The notes below the pieces were generated by a model, which saw nothing but the letters and a program-made list of their open reading frames with translations, made no database searches and had not been told where the DNA came from. Of a stretch of DNA of 64,000 nt, positions 10,903-20,081 are shown in pieces. Each line of letters starts with the position of its first letter. Within the stretch, counting starts at the first letter, position 1. Origin of the DNA: Rhyacophila brunnea (taxonomy: Eukaryota > Arthropoda > Insecta > Trichoptera > Rhyacophilidae); NCBI GenBank assembly GCA_022495005.1, contig JAGYXB010000558.1, positions 206,391-270,390 of the forward strand. The letters run 5' to 3'. The position numbers and the translations under genes were made by a program.

Positions 10903-12095
10903 ATCAACCAGTGTTGCCGACTAAAATTTTCAAAGTTCAGTAGATTTTTTGATTTTTTCTTCAAAATATCAGTAGATTGACAAAAATGTATGAAATTCAA
11001 CGACTGTGTTTGGTGAAAGCGTGCATATTGACATAATCTCACAAGTGTATTCTCATAATCATAATTTCTTCTTTTCCTGACAAAAATTTCAGTAGATCGA
11101 AATTTCATTAGACATGGCAACACTGACTATGCGATCAACCCAGTGTTGCAAGTCAAAATTTAAAAATTCAGTAGATAGACATGGCAACATTGACTATGCG
11201 ATCAACCCAGTGCTGCCAAGTCAAAATTTATTTTTTCAGTAGATTTTGAAAAATGTGGTTTATTAGATATGATTTAAAACTAATAAAAATAACAATAACT
11301 AATAATATTAATTTATTATAAACAATGATGATATTAATGGGTAAAATGGCGCTCTTGGGTAGAGTTACAATGCTTTTTATGTCAATTTAGAAGTGTATAA
11401 CATCAAAATAGGTCATGCGTAAATCATTTCAAGTTTTTTATTAAAAGAATCATCAGTTAATTTACAATCATGGAAAAACACAAATATCAGTAGATTTCTT
11501 GAATTTCGAAAAAAAATAAAAAATTCAGTAGGTATATTGGCAAAAAATATCAGTTGATCTACTGAAATTTCAGTAGACATGGCAACACTGACTACGCGAT
11601 CAACCCAGTTTTGCCAAGTCAAAATTTAAAAATTCAGTAGATAGACATGGCAACACTGACTATGCGATCAATCCAGTGTTGCCAAGTCAAAATTTAAAAT
11701 TTTAGTAGATTTTGACAAATAATTCAGTAGATTTCATAAAATATCAGTAGATTTTGAAAAATGTGTTTTATTAGATATGATTTAAAATTAATAAGAATAA
11801 CAATAACTAATAATATTAATTTATTCTAAACAATGATGATATTAATGGGTAAAATGGCGCTCTTGGGTAGAGTTACAATGCTTTTTATGTCAATTTAAAA
11901 GTGTATAACATCAAAAAAGGTCATGCGTAAATCATTTCAAGTTTATTATTAAAAGAATCATCAGTTAATTTACAATTATGGAGAAACACAAATATCAGTA
12001 AATTTCTTGAATTTCGAAAAAAAATCAAAAATTTAGTATATTGGCAAAAAATATCAGTTGATCTAATAAAATTTCAGTGGACATGGCAACACTGG
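10903..12095. repeat. Tandem array of CAGTGTTGCC-ended elements
   Basis: Five units follow head to tail, each starting CAGTGTTGCCAAGTCAAAA or close and ending ACATGGCAACACTG, separated by the linker ACTATGCGATCAACC. Approximate units are 10905-11127, 11141-11192, 11210-11588, 11610-11660 and 11673-12092. Short (~55 bp) units alternate with ~400-bp ones, and the two longest are near-identical inside. The word CAGTAGAT recurs throughout. No transposase is encoded. Confidence 0.75.
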
Positions 12096-12254
12096 ATCAA
12101 CCATAGAATATTATTTCAAAATTTGATAACGTAACATTTTTTTTATGGCTGTTAAATGATAATTTTTTAAACTAATGAAACTTATATACATTCAATTAGC
12201 TCATATAACCCAAAAATATTTAAAAGGTATTCAACAATAATTGGTGTTATACAT

Positions 12255-13275
12255 ATTATTTAAATCATTATCAACCAGGATCAATCCACTGCTGGATAAA
12301 GGCCTCCCTAGACTGATTCTATTTCTTTCTGTCATTCCTGTTCAATTCCTGTATTTATCAAAATCGGTGATATTATATTTATCCTCATATTCATATCGTC
12401 ATCATAATCATCTACCTGAACCAATCCACTGCTGGATAAAGGCCTCTCTACCCTGATTCTACTCCTTTCTGTCATTTGAATTGCTGTATTTATCAAAATC
12501 GGTGATATTATATTTATCTACATATTCGTATCGTTATCATCATCATCATCATCAACTAGGATCAATCCACTGCTGGATGAAGGGTTCCGCAACCTGATTC
12601 TACTACTAGCAGTTAAACGAATTTGTGATACTATACCTATTTATATCATCCTTATCAACATCGACCTGAACCAATCCACTGCTGGATTAAGTCCTCCTTA
12701 GCCTGATTCTATTCCTTTCTGCATTTTAATTGCTGTATTTATCAAAATCGGTGATATTATATTTATCTACATATTCATATTGCCATTATCATCATTGACC
12801 TGAACCAATCCACTGCTGGATAAAAGCCTCCCTAGCCTGATTCTACTCTTTTCTGTCATTTGAATTGCTGTATTTATCAAAATCGGTGAAATTATATTTA
12901 TCTACATATTCATATCGGCATCATCATCATCATCAACTAGGATCAATCCACTGCTGGATGAAGGGTTCCCTAGCCTGATGCTATTCCTTTCTGTCATTTG
13001 AATTGCTGTATTTATCAAAATCGGTGATATTATATTTATCTACATATTAATATCGTCATCGTCACCATCGACCTGATCCAATCCACTGCTGGATAAAGGC
13101 CTCCCTACCCATATTCGACTCTTTTCTGTCATTTGAATTGCTGTATTTATCAAAATTGGTGATATTATATTTATCTACATACTCATATCATTATCATCAT
13201 CATCATCATCATCATCAACTAGGATCAATCCACTGCTGGATGAAGGATTCCGCAACCTCATTCTACTACTATTAG
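12255..13275. repeat. Tandem array based on an RTE LINE 3' tail motif
   Basis: Eight units of roughly 110-150 bp each carry CAATCCACTGCTGGAT(A/G)AAG, followed by CTGATTCTA, TTTCTGTCATTTG, then AAAATCGGTGATATTATATT and an (ATC)n run. The CCACTGCTGGA..AAGGCCTCC motif is familiar from the 3' tails of insect RTE LINEs, so this looks like a satellite seeded by LINE tails. Confidence 0.8.
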
Positions 13276-13439
13276 CGAAATGTCAAACTGTCTGACGTGA
13301 ATAAAAAACCCATCCCAAAGAGAAAACTATGGCGCCATCTATGCATACTTCACAATTATATAAAAATTCAACACCGCCAAGCCGTCTGCAAGACCTAGCG
13401 AGACAGACTGGCGAGAGCGAGCTGGCTCAGCTAGTCTTT

Positions 13440-13533
13440 TATATTAATATTCCAAAATTTCTTGGATAACACACCAATTATTTATTCGCCCCCAAGCGAC
13501 GCTCAACCTGCCTATGCTCACGGGACGTCACTG
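13440..13533 (-). mobile_element. Truncated hAT-like end, relative of 9263-9840
   Basis: CGCCCCCAAGCGACGCTCAA followed by CGGGACGTCACTG is the reverse complement of the first ~46 bp at 9263. The other end is absent and no target duplication matches, so this is a fragment. Confidence 0.7.
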
Positions 13534-13695
13534 AGTAAATAAGTCAACTCAATTTTACACTTTTGATGAGTATTTTATTACCCCTATTTTCGTATGTTTT
13601 GCTTCACAAAAATGATGCATTTCCAATATTATTTTATAAATACCTATTCATAGTTTTGCAATTGATATTTTTTAACACATTTACGATGAGTAAAA

Positions 13696-14063
13696 GCCTC
13701 AATGACATTGAGCTACCATACGAGTTGCTTGTTGGCGAATTTACAATCTGCCTGTAAAGTCGCCCAGTGTTATTATCGAACAAGCTAACAAGCAGATTGT
13801 AAGCAATCTACCAGAAAAAGTTGAAAGCTGGTCAACTTTACAGGCTACACGCCGGCGTGTGGGCCTACTGCGTCTGCGCTATAGAGCGTAGTAGCGACCT
13901 CCCGGTAAAAAACGAACTAAGTTCTGTCATAATAGTCGCTAGCTTATTGGCTTCTCAGCGAATGGAAAGTTTTGTGTGTCATCATCACAATCGCAGTAGT
14001 TGAATCGCCCGCATTTAAATTCGCCAACAAACATCTCGTAAAGTAGCTCAATGTAATTGACGC
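13696..14063. mobile_element. Short inverted-repeat element, copy 1 (partner 58921-59359)
   Basis: Starts near GCCTCAATGACATTGAGC and ends CTCAATGTAATTGACGC. The interior, for example GGTCAACTTTA and AATCGCAGTAG, aligns with 58921-59359. Open frames inside are not conserved as protein. It ends only about 60 bp before exon 3 of gene A. Confidence 0.75.
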
Positions 14064-14123
14064 ATTATGTTCCTAAAATATAATTTTCTCTACACGATTT
14101 CACATAACATATATTTTTTTCAG

Positions 14124-14270
14124 AGCCTTGCCTTGATGAATATAAAAACCGAGACAGATTTTCAGGTAGATGCCTTCAAGTGCGAATCTGTTGAAAGCAT
14201 AATGAGTCCATTGAGCTACGAAAAATCGCAGCCTGGATGTTCGCATTCAGAATATGTGCCACAAATTCAG
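14124..14270 (+). CDS. Zinc-finger gene A, exon 3
   Basis: Forty-nine codons follow an acceptor with a T-rich tract (TATTTTTTTCAG|AGC) and end at CAG|GTACAAG, phase 0 at both ends. The peptide contains NIKTETD and ends in PLSYEKSQPGCSHSEYVPQ. It aligns in layout with exon 2 of gene B, which has ETD near its start and PLRCEDSVAGCSYPQW near its end. IKTE is another hydrophobic-K-x-E site. It belongs to the linker N-terminal to the zinc fingers. Confidence 0.8.
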
Positions 14271-14459
14271 GTACAAGTGATATTTTTTTGTTGTTTTAAC
14301 CTCATTTAAATTGATTTATTTATCTTGACAAATTCAAGACGTTCACGACGTAATGTGAAACAAATAAATGGTATTAAAATCAAAGAATGAATTAAGACAA
14401 AATATAAGGGGTAAATAGGTTAGTTCTGTTTTGACAATTGAAATTATTTTTCAAGCGCA

Positions 14460-14660
14460 TGTCCCCACGAAGGCCGCGCGGCTTAAGCGTCGGCATATAG
14501 CGTTGTAGGTTCCCGGTTCGAATCCTGGGTCTGACAAGTGCACATATTGTATTTCAATTTGTGTATGAGTCAGAGTATGGACCCAATAGGTTGAGCAAGT
14601 GGCTGACATACATTTCTCGTATAAACAATATATCTTCATACAAACCTCCATTCTGTAGAG
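14460..14660 (+). mobile_element. tRNA-derived SINE (family 1), 5' part, split by a hAT element
   Basis: Begins with an A-box-like GGCCGCGCGGCTTAAGCG and a B box GGTTCGAATCC, followed by the family body (TTTCAATTTGTGTATGAGTC, GGTTGAGCAAGTGGCTGAC, CAAACCTCCATTCTGTAGAG). The 3' end of the same SINE resumes at 15663. It lies in intron 3 of gene A. Confidence 0.85.
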
Positions 14661-15654
14661 CAGCTATTTACAAACTGGGAGGCGCGGAGTGTTGCTAAGG
14701 GAGGCGCGAAAAGTGTAACACAATTCACTTAAAACCAAAATCCATATTTTCATACAGTGAAAGTGACGTGACAAATATTTGTTTGAATATGTAGATGTTG
14801 TATTTATTTAAAATTCAAGAAAAAAATAATTTAGCCAGAGGTAGCCAAAATGCATAGTTTATAAAACTACTGCTGTACAAATAAATAGTCCTTTAAAAGG
14901 TTGTTTGCAAACCTGTCTGAAAATATGGAGACAAATTTTATAATACCTCACTTCTACACTATTGTGAAGCGCGCTGGATATCTAGTGAAAAAAGTCTGAA
15001 TAAAAGGGTCAAATCATAATGTTGAAATTTGACGCAAGTTTTTTTAGGAACGATAATTTTGTTGTATTTGGTTGAAATTAAAAAAAAATAAGTAAATAAA
15101 TCAATGCAAGGACCACTAATGCATTCGCTGATTTAAAAAGACAAAGTGAAGGCATTCATAAAAATTGGAGCTTTGGAAATCAAAATTACAAAAAAAAATA
15201 AGTTCGCCACAATGAGTATCCACATTTAAAATATTTCTACGCCAGATATATATTGAAACAAACAAAAATCAATTACTGAGTTCTTGGTTAGTTTGATAAT
15301 GCACTTTTAACATTATTTTATTAATAGTAAAAAAGTGTTTCAAAACTATTAAATATTTTAAATATGTGGTTGAAAGATCCTGATCTTGGGGCCCGCTTCA
15401 GGATGTGGGGCCCATGATAGAATCCTTTTGTTAATGAACATGATAAATTTGGATTGACTACTAACTATTGAAATTGATTGTGCTAATATACACACACATT
15501 CATCGCATGAAAAACAAATTAATTTAAAAATGAATACTTAGTAAAACCTTGTTTTTTTTTCATTTTTTTATTACTGCATTGTTGACTAAGGGGGGCGCCA
15601 AGATTAGTTTTTTTTTAAAGGGAGGCGTAGTAACATAAAGTTTGGATAGCACTG
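14661..15654. mobile_element. Non-autonomous hAT-like element inserted in a SINE, 994 bp
   Basis: Starts CAGCTATTTACAAACTGGG and ends inverted as CAGTGCTATCCAAACT. The exact 8-bp duplication CTGTAGAG lies at 14653-14660 and 15655-15662. The target is the middle of a family-1 SINE, whose sequence joins cleanly if the element is removed. Both ends are rich in GGGAGGCG. No transposase was recognised. Confidence 0.9.
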
Positions 15655-15710
15655 CTGTAGAGGCCCATATATTATGATCTTATTAGGATCGGACATGGTC
15701 GAAAAATTTC
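15655..15710 (+). mobile_element. SINE family 1, 3' part
   Basis: CTGTAGAGGCCCATAT...TTAGGATCGGACATGGTCGA is the 3' end of the SINE begun at 14460; the same end is seen at 27410 and, inverted, at 54015. Confidence 0.8.
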
Positions 15711-15806
15711 TTTTGTCCTTCTTTTGTTACTCTTATTCTTTTTGTTTTGTTAGAATCCGAAACCATTCGTTAAATTGACGTTACTTAATCATTTTTTTTC
15801 CTAAAG

Positions 15807-16889
15807 GTGGTACCCCTTATAATGAAACAAGAAAGAGCGACTGCTTCAAATGATTTTCGATACATTGGTGCGTACGGTGGGAAAAATACCATAGGATCGC
15901 ATCAATACCAATACATACCACTTGACATGGACATTCAGTCCGGACTGCCAATTAATGAAATTGAAATTGAGAATAATGACATAAAAAATAACATATCGCT
16001 GGCGCCGGCCGCAAAAGAAATATGTCTGAAGTTGACTAGAGCGGTTTTCTATGAACATAATTTTGTCTGTGATGAATGCTTTGTCGTTTTCCCATCTCAA
16101 AACGTTCTAAATGACCACAAGATAACGCACAATCCGTCTTCATCTGGTAATAATAAAAATAAGAGTGTGGTCAAACAATTAGTTTGCAATAATTGCAACT
16201 ACGGAGCAGCAAATGTTACCATTTTGAACAGACATGAATTGATTCATAGTGACCGCAAATCCTTTGAATGCAGTCTATGTGATTTCAAAACTTATGACTT
16301 CCGTGAATTGAAGCTACATAAAAAGATGCATACTGGCAAATACCCCTATAAATGCGCCATTTGCGATTTTAAATGTAAACAGCCCGCTCATTTAACCAGA
16401 CATATGTACGTGCACAGTGGTGAAAAACCATACAAGTGTAGTTCTTGTGATTACAGATGTAACCACCCCGGTAGTTTAAAAAGACATTCATTCACCCATA
16501 GCGGTTTAAAACCGTTTCATTGTAATAAATGTGATTACAAATGTAATCTCTCGAGTAGTTTAAAAAAACATGCATTGACTCATAGCAGTGAAAGACCGTT
16601 TCATTGTGATGTATGTGATTACAAATGTAAAGACTCCAGTAGTCTGAGGAAACATAGCGTCATTCATACCGGGGAAACTCCTTACAAATGCGACTATTGT
16701 GAATTTAAGTCTTATCAATCCGCCAGTTTAAAGCGTCATATAATGGTTCACACTGATGAGAAGCCATTCGAATGTGATATGTGTTTGTATAGATGTAGGG
16801 ACAAGCATTTCTTGAAGAAACATAAGATTAATGTTCATGGCGCCAAAAACCCAACTGAGACTCTAAAATGTGATACAGCAAACGAATAA
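15807..16889 (+). CDS. Zinc-finger gene A, last exon: nine C2H2 fingers
   Basis: Probably a nuclear, sequence-specific DNA-binding protein. The exon follows an acceptor (TTTTCCTAAAG|GTG), is phase 0, and runs 360 codons to TAA. It begins VVPLIMKQERAT (MKQE, again hydrophobic-K-x-E), then an acidic linker, then nine C2H2 fingers from about exon residue 88 to 345. Most have C-x2-C-x12-H-x3-H, and the last has H-x4-H. Several share an unusual CDYKC start with an extra cysteine, and linkers are TGE/SGEKPY-like. With the three upstream exons the protein would be 473 residues. An AATAAA overlaps the stop codon (16885-16890). The DNA target and function cannot be read from the sequence. A paralogue with the same layout lies at 26144-31111. 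Confidence 0.93.
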   Translation: MVPLIMKQERATASNDFRYIGAYGGKNTIGSHQYQYIPLDMDIQSGLPINEIEIENNDIKNNISLAPAAKEICLKLTRAVFYEHNFVCDECFVVFPSQNVLNDHKITHNPSSSGNNKNKSVVKQLVCNNCNYGAANVTILNRHELIHSDRKSFECSLCDFKTYDFRELKLHKKMHTGKYPYKCAICDFKCKQPAHLTRHMYVHSGEKPYKCSSCDYRCNHPGSLKRHSFTHSGLKPFHCNKCDYKCNLSSSLKKHALTHSSERPFHCDVCDYKCKDSSSLRKHSVIHTGETPYKCDYCEFKSYQSASLKRHIMVHTDEKPFECDMCLYRCRDKHFLKKHKINVHGAKNPTETLKCDTANE

Positions 16890-17046
16890 ATTACGTTTAC
16901 GTGCCAGTTGGATCGGAAGATGCTGTGTCTAAAGCCTTTATCCTACTTACACCACAGTAATTACATTATAAAGATTGTCAATAAGCAGAATGGTGTACGG
17001 CTATAAAATAAAAATTGATACCTATACCTCCGTTTACGTAATAATC

Positions 17047-17665
17047 ATCATCATCATCAGCCTGAATCTGTCTACTACTAGATGAATGCCTCTTCAAGCT
17101 GCTTCTACTTCTTTTTGTCCTGTGCATAGCGTTGCCACGTACTTTCGCAGAACTTTATCAATTCATCGATCCAGCGGCCTCTAGGTCTACCTTGCGGACG
17201 TTTTGTACTTCTTAGATACCACTGGATGACTAGATTTATCCAAAGATTGTCTCTTCGTCGACCTATGTGTCCAGCCCATCTCCATTTAAGACTTTTAATA
17301 AACTCTATTACATCGCAAACCCTTGTCTGCTTCCTTATCCACTCATTCCTCTTCTTGTCCTTTCGCGTTATGTCCAGCATGCACCTCTCCATACAACGTT
17401 GTGCTACTCTAAGTTTCTGCATCTCTCTTTTACTTAGGGTCCATGTTTCACACGCATATGTGACCTCGGGAAGCACACACTGGTTGAACACTTTGCGCTT
17501 TAGGCAGAGTGGAACGTCGTTTTTGAAGACATTATTCAGGCGGCCAAAAGCACTCAAGCCTAGCTTTACTCTGCGAACAATTTTATCAAATATACATCCA
17601 TCTATAGACACTTGTTGTCCCAGATAGATGTAGCTTTTCACCTGTTCGAACTGAGTGGCCCGCAA
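17047..17665 (-). pseudogene. RTE-type LINE reverse transcriptase C-terminus, 5'-truncated
   Basis: The open frame 17105-17665 (186 residues) carries EQVKSYIYLGQQVSIDGCIF, VLPEVTYACETWTLSKREMQ, LKWRWAGHIGRR and RPQGRPRGRWIDELIKF. These are the hallmark C-terminal blocks of RTE-clade LINE polyproteins. The 3' tail is (TGA)n at about 17045-17060. The endonuclease and most of the RT domain are missing, so this is a dead 3' end even though the remaining frame is open. Confidence 0.9.
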
Positions 17666-17674
17666 AGCAGTGAG

Positions 17675-17809
17675 TCATCTGCGTTTTGCCGATGACATAG
17701 TAATTTTCTCGCAAGACTCAGAAGACCTCAGAAGAATGCAGGAACTAGCTGAAGCATGCAACATAGTCGGCTTGAAAATAAATGTAACGAAGACGAAAGT
17801 TATGTTATA
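17675..17809 (+). pseudogene. Inverted RT segment of the same LINE
   Basis: Plus-strand translation gives LRFADDIVIFSQDSEDL, with the intact FADD catalytic motif, then VGLKINVTKTKVML and a stop. It is in opposite orientation to the adjoining 3' part, so the element carries a 5' inversion. The same junction (GGCCCGCAAAGCAG) is present near position 690. Confidence 0.8.
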
Positions 17810-17985
17810 ATATACAGTGAAAATATAATTTTAAATACCCTTATCATTATATTCTATGCAATCCCTAAAAAACATTGTAAAAGTGCAACATTCAATGAAT
17901 TATTCCCCTTATTATTACATGTTATTGTATGGATATTTTCTATAATAAATAAATGTAGATTAATAAATTCTCTCGAACACATTAT

Positions 17986-18599
17986 AAGATAATGTTTGAA
18001 TGCAACTACGAAGGGTGACTTGAGAAGCACAGTTGTCAGGTAGGTATATTTACGGGAAATAAGAAGATAATTCGATATTACTACTGATGGATAGTGAGAT
18101 ATCCCGGGTCCTGTGGCTAGCTCTGGATGTTGTTAGGACCCGGGATTCACAAAAATTAAATAATAAATAGAAATAGGTGGCAGTAAAATGAAAAAGTCTT
18201 GATTGTATCGTTCAGAGAACGTGGTTTTTATATGTTGGCTATATCGACACACCATCAATTCACAATATTATTCTTACACATTTCCGTCACTTAATATTAC
18301 TGCCTAATCTCTAATTCGCTTTAACTTTAAACTTAATTCTCTATATCCTTTTCTCTAACTAATTTTTAACGTCCAAGCGTGGTTATGTCGTTTCTTTTTA
18401 GTCGTGAGGGCCGATGTTGCCTCTTTACATGGCGACCCTTTACTGACTTTTTTCTATCAAACAGTGTTGCCATCATTCCCTTACATACTCCTTATCGTTA
18501 AATTCCTTTGGCTTTCGTCTCTTTTATTCGGCAAATCACATACTTCTCTGACATACTATTATTATCATTACATACAATTCTTACGTGGTAAGTATATGT
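17986..18599. other. Possible old LTR remnant with terminal hairpin
   Basis: A perfect 10-bp stem, CCCGGGTCCT with AGGACCCGGG, encloses GTGGCTAGCTCTGG at about 18102-18144. The same layout (CCCGG, GGCTAGCTC, CCGGG) begins the LTRs at 32376 and 40480 and the fragment at 1000. I cannot find a matching second LTR or coding region, so this is only a suggestion. Confidence 0.3.
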
Positions 18600-19090
18600 T
18601 GAATATTTTTTTATTTATTTATTTAAGAATATAAAACATTGTGGATATAACAAATCTAAATTCAAGACGTACACAACATGAGCTTTACATTATAACAAAT
18701 ATTACAATATGGAATATTATAATAACAGAAAAACAAATTAAATCAAAACATACTTACGTACAATCTAATACAAAAAACATACAATTTTACACAGAATAAT
18801 AAAGTTTCAAAAACAAAATGCAAAGTACATCACTGAAAATGTTTGTCTTTAGGGAGCGCATTTACTAATCTTGCACCCGTCGCTAATGGTGCCTGATAGG
18901 CTTGACACGAGGAGACGGTTCCGATCCAGAATAAATCATGGCTGCGACCACGTAGGTAATTGGCAGGCGCATGTAAATTCAAATTTATTAGGACACCAGG
19001 ATTTGAAACCATCCCTTGCGCTAACAAGCAAAAGTGTTTCAAGAGAAGAAGAGACCGACGAGATTCAAGAGAGTGAAAAGTAAGCATGCC
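18600..19090 (-). pseudogene. Jockey-type LINE 3' end
   Basis: Minus-strand frame 18830-19087 encodes a typical Jockey RT C-terminus: LESRRSLLLLKHFCLLAQGM and NYLRGRSHDLFW, ending LPKDKHFQ. It is followed by a short 3' UTR (ACAACATG, ACAATGTTTTATATTC) and a (TAAA)n tail at about 18610-18625. It is truncated at its 5' end. Related 3' ends are at 44140-44234 and 59361-59450. Confidence 0.8.
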
Positions 19091-19499
19091 TTGTAGAAAG
19101 GCAGTCGGAACTTTGACAGTTAATCACGGAATATTGGATGTATGTACGCCCATTGTTGATTAGAGGTCAGGTGACATGGTTACACATAACAATTACGTAA
19201 ATTAGGCTATCGGGAGAGGCCCAATAATCATGGGTGTAACAATAGGTACACACTAATTCGATGAAATTTCAATACTTCACTGACGATGTAAAATTTATCG
19301 ATGTGTTTAAATTGTGTATTTTCTTATACCTACATTGTTTTATACACCTTATTAAATAAGAGTTTATTTTAAAAGCGATTGAATCCAATATCGACATTTC
19401 AGTTTAAAAAAAATATCATAGTATAAATGTTGATAACAGAACTTTAATATAATATTCTAATGTTGGTTAACCACATTAGACATTTTTAAGGGTGCCTCC

Positions 19500-19765
19500 C
19501 TAGGGGCGGCAGGTTATATGAAAGTATGGCGAAGTAGGCAAGTATGGTGTGACAGGCTGGTAATCAATTTGCGGCAAAATTTTCACGTTAACATTATATT
19601 ATATTGGTACGTTATAATGACCAAAGTAAAACCTCTGTGATGGCCTGCATTTTTTTTATCGCATCGCTATTTCTCGTAAGTTGTCGGCTATTAATTGTTG
19701 GCCTGCTTCATTCAGTTGTATGAAAAAGCCGATACCTTGCCCCTATTTTTATTTAATACCTCTAT
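19500..19765 (+). mobile_element. Short element without terminal repeats, 9-bp duplication, copy 1
   Basis: Starts CTAGGGGCGGCAGG, ends AATACCTCTAT, and is flanked by exact GGTGCCTCC at 19491-19499 and 19766-19774. A second copy, inverted, lies at 28232-28506 with its own 9-bp duplication. No inverted terminal repeat, poly(A) tail or pol III box was seen. Confidence 0.8.
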
Positions 19766-19944
19766 GGTGCCTCCAAACTTCTGTCAGTCTCACCACACGT
19801 CACGTAGGTATCTTAAACCACCAGTGTTTGAGAGTGGGCTTTATACAAATGCTTTAATTCTCAGTAGGTACAAATTATTTGGTGTGTATATCAATAATTG
19901 TAAGATTCTTGTTCTATTTGAAGACATAGGTATATTAAAATAAC

Positions 19945-20081
19945 ACCCACGGTGGCCGCGCGGCTTAAGCGTTGGACTACCACGCTGTGGGTCTCAGTTT
20001 CGAATCTAGGGTCTGGCAAGTACACATATTATTGTTTTTCGTTTCGTGTTTTGTGTGTGAGTCAGGGTATGTTCCTAGTAT
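19945..20081 (+). mobile_element. tRNA-derived SINE (family 1), split by a transposon
   Basis: CACCCACGGTGGCCGCGCGG, a B box TTCGAATCTAGGG and the family body continue to GTCAGGGTATG. The SINE resumes at 22120 after the inserted element. Confidence 0.85.

Larger units (their letters stand above)
16972..17985. repeat. Segmental duplication, copy 2 (partner 1-998)
   Basis: Begins about 80 bp after the stop of zinc-finger gene A and matches the start of the window nearly end to end, through the inverted LINE and to CTCTCGAACA. The part before the LINE tail is presumably 3' flank of the zinc-finger gene, so the duplication unit probably included a zinc-finger gene. Confidence 0.85.

Noticed and set aside
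9263..13533. A 4.3-kb hAT element using the inverted ends at 9263 and 13533
   Set aside because: The 8-bp duplication ATACGGTC pairs 9263 with 9840 instead; the 13533 end belongs to a separate truncated copy.
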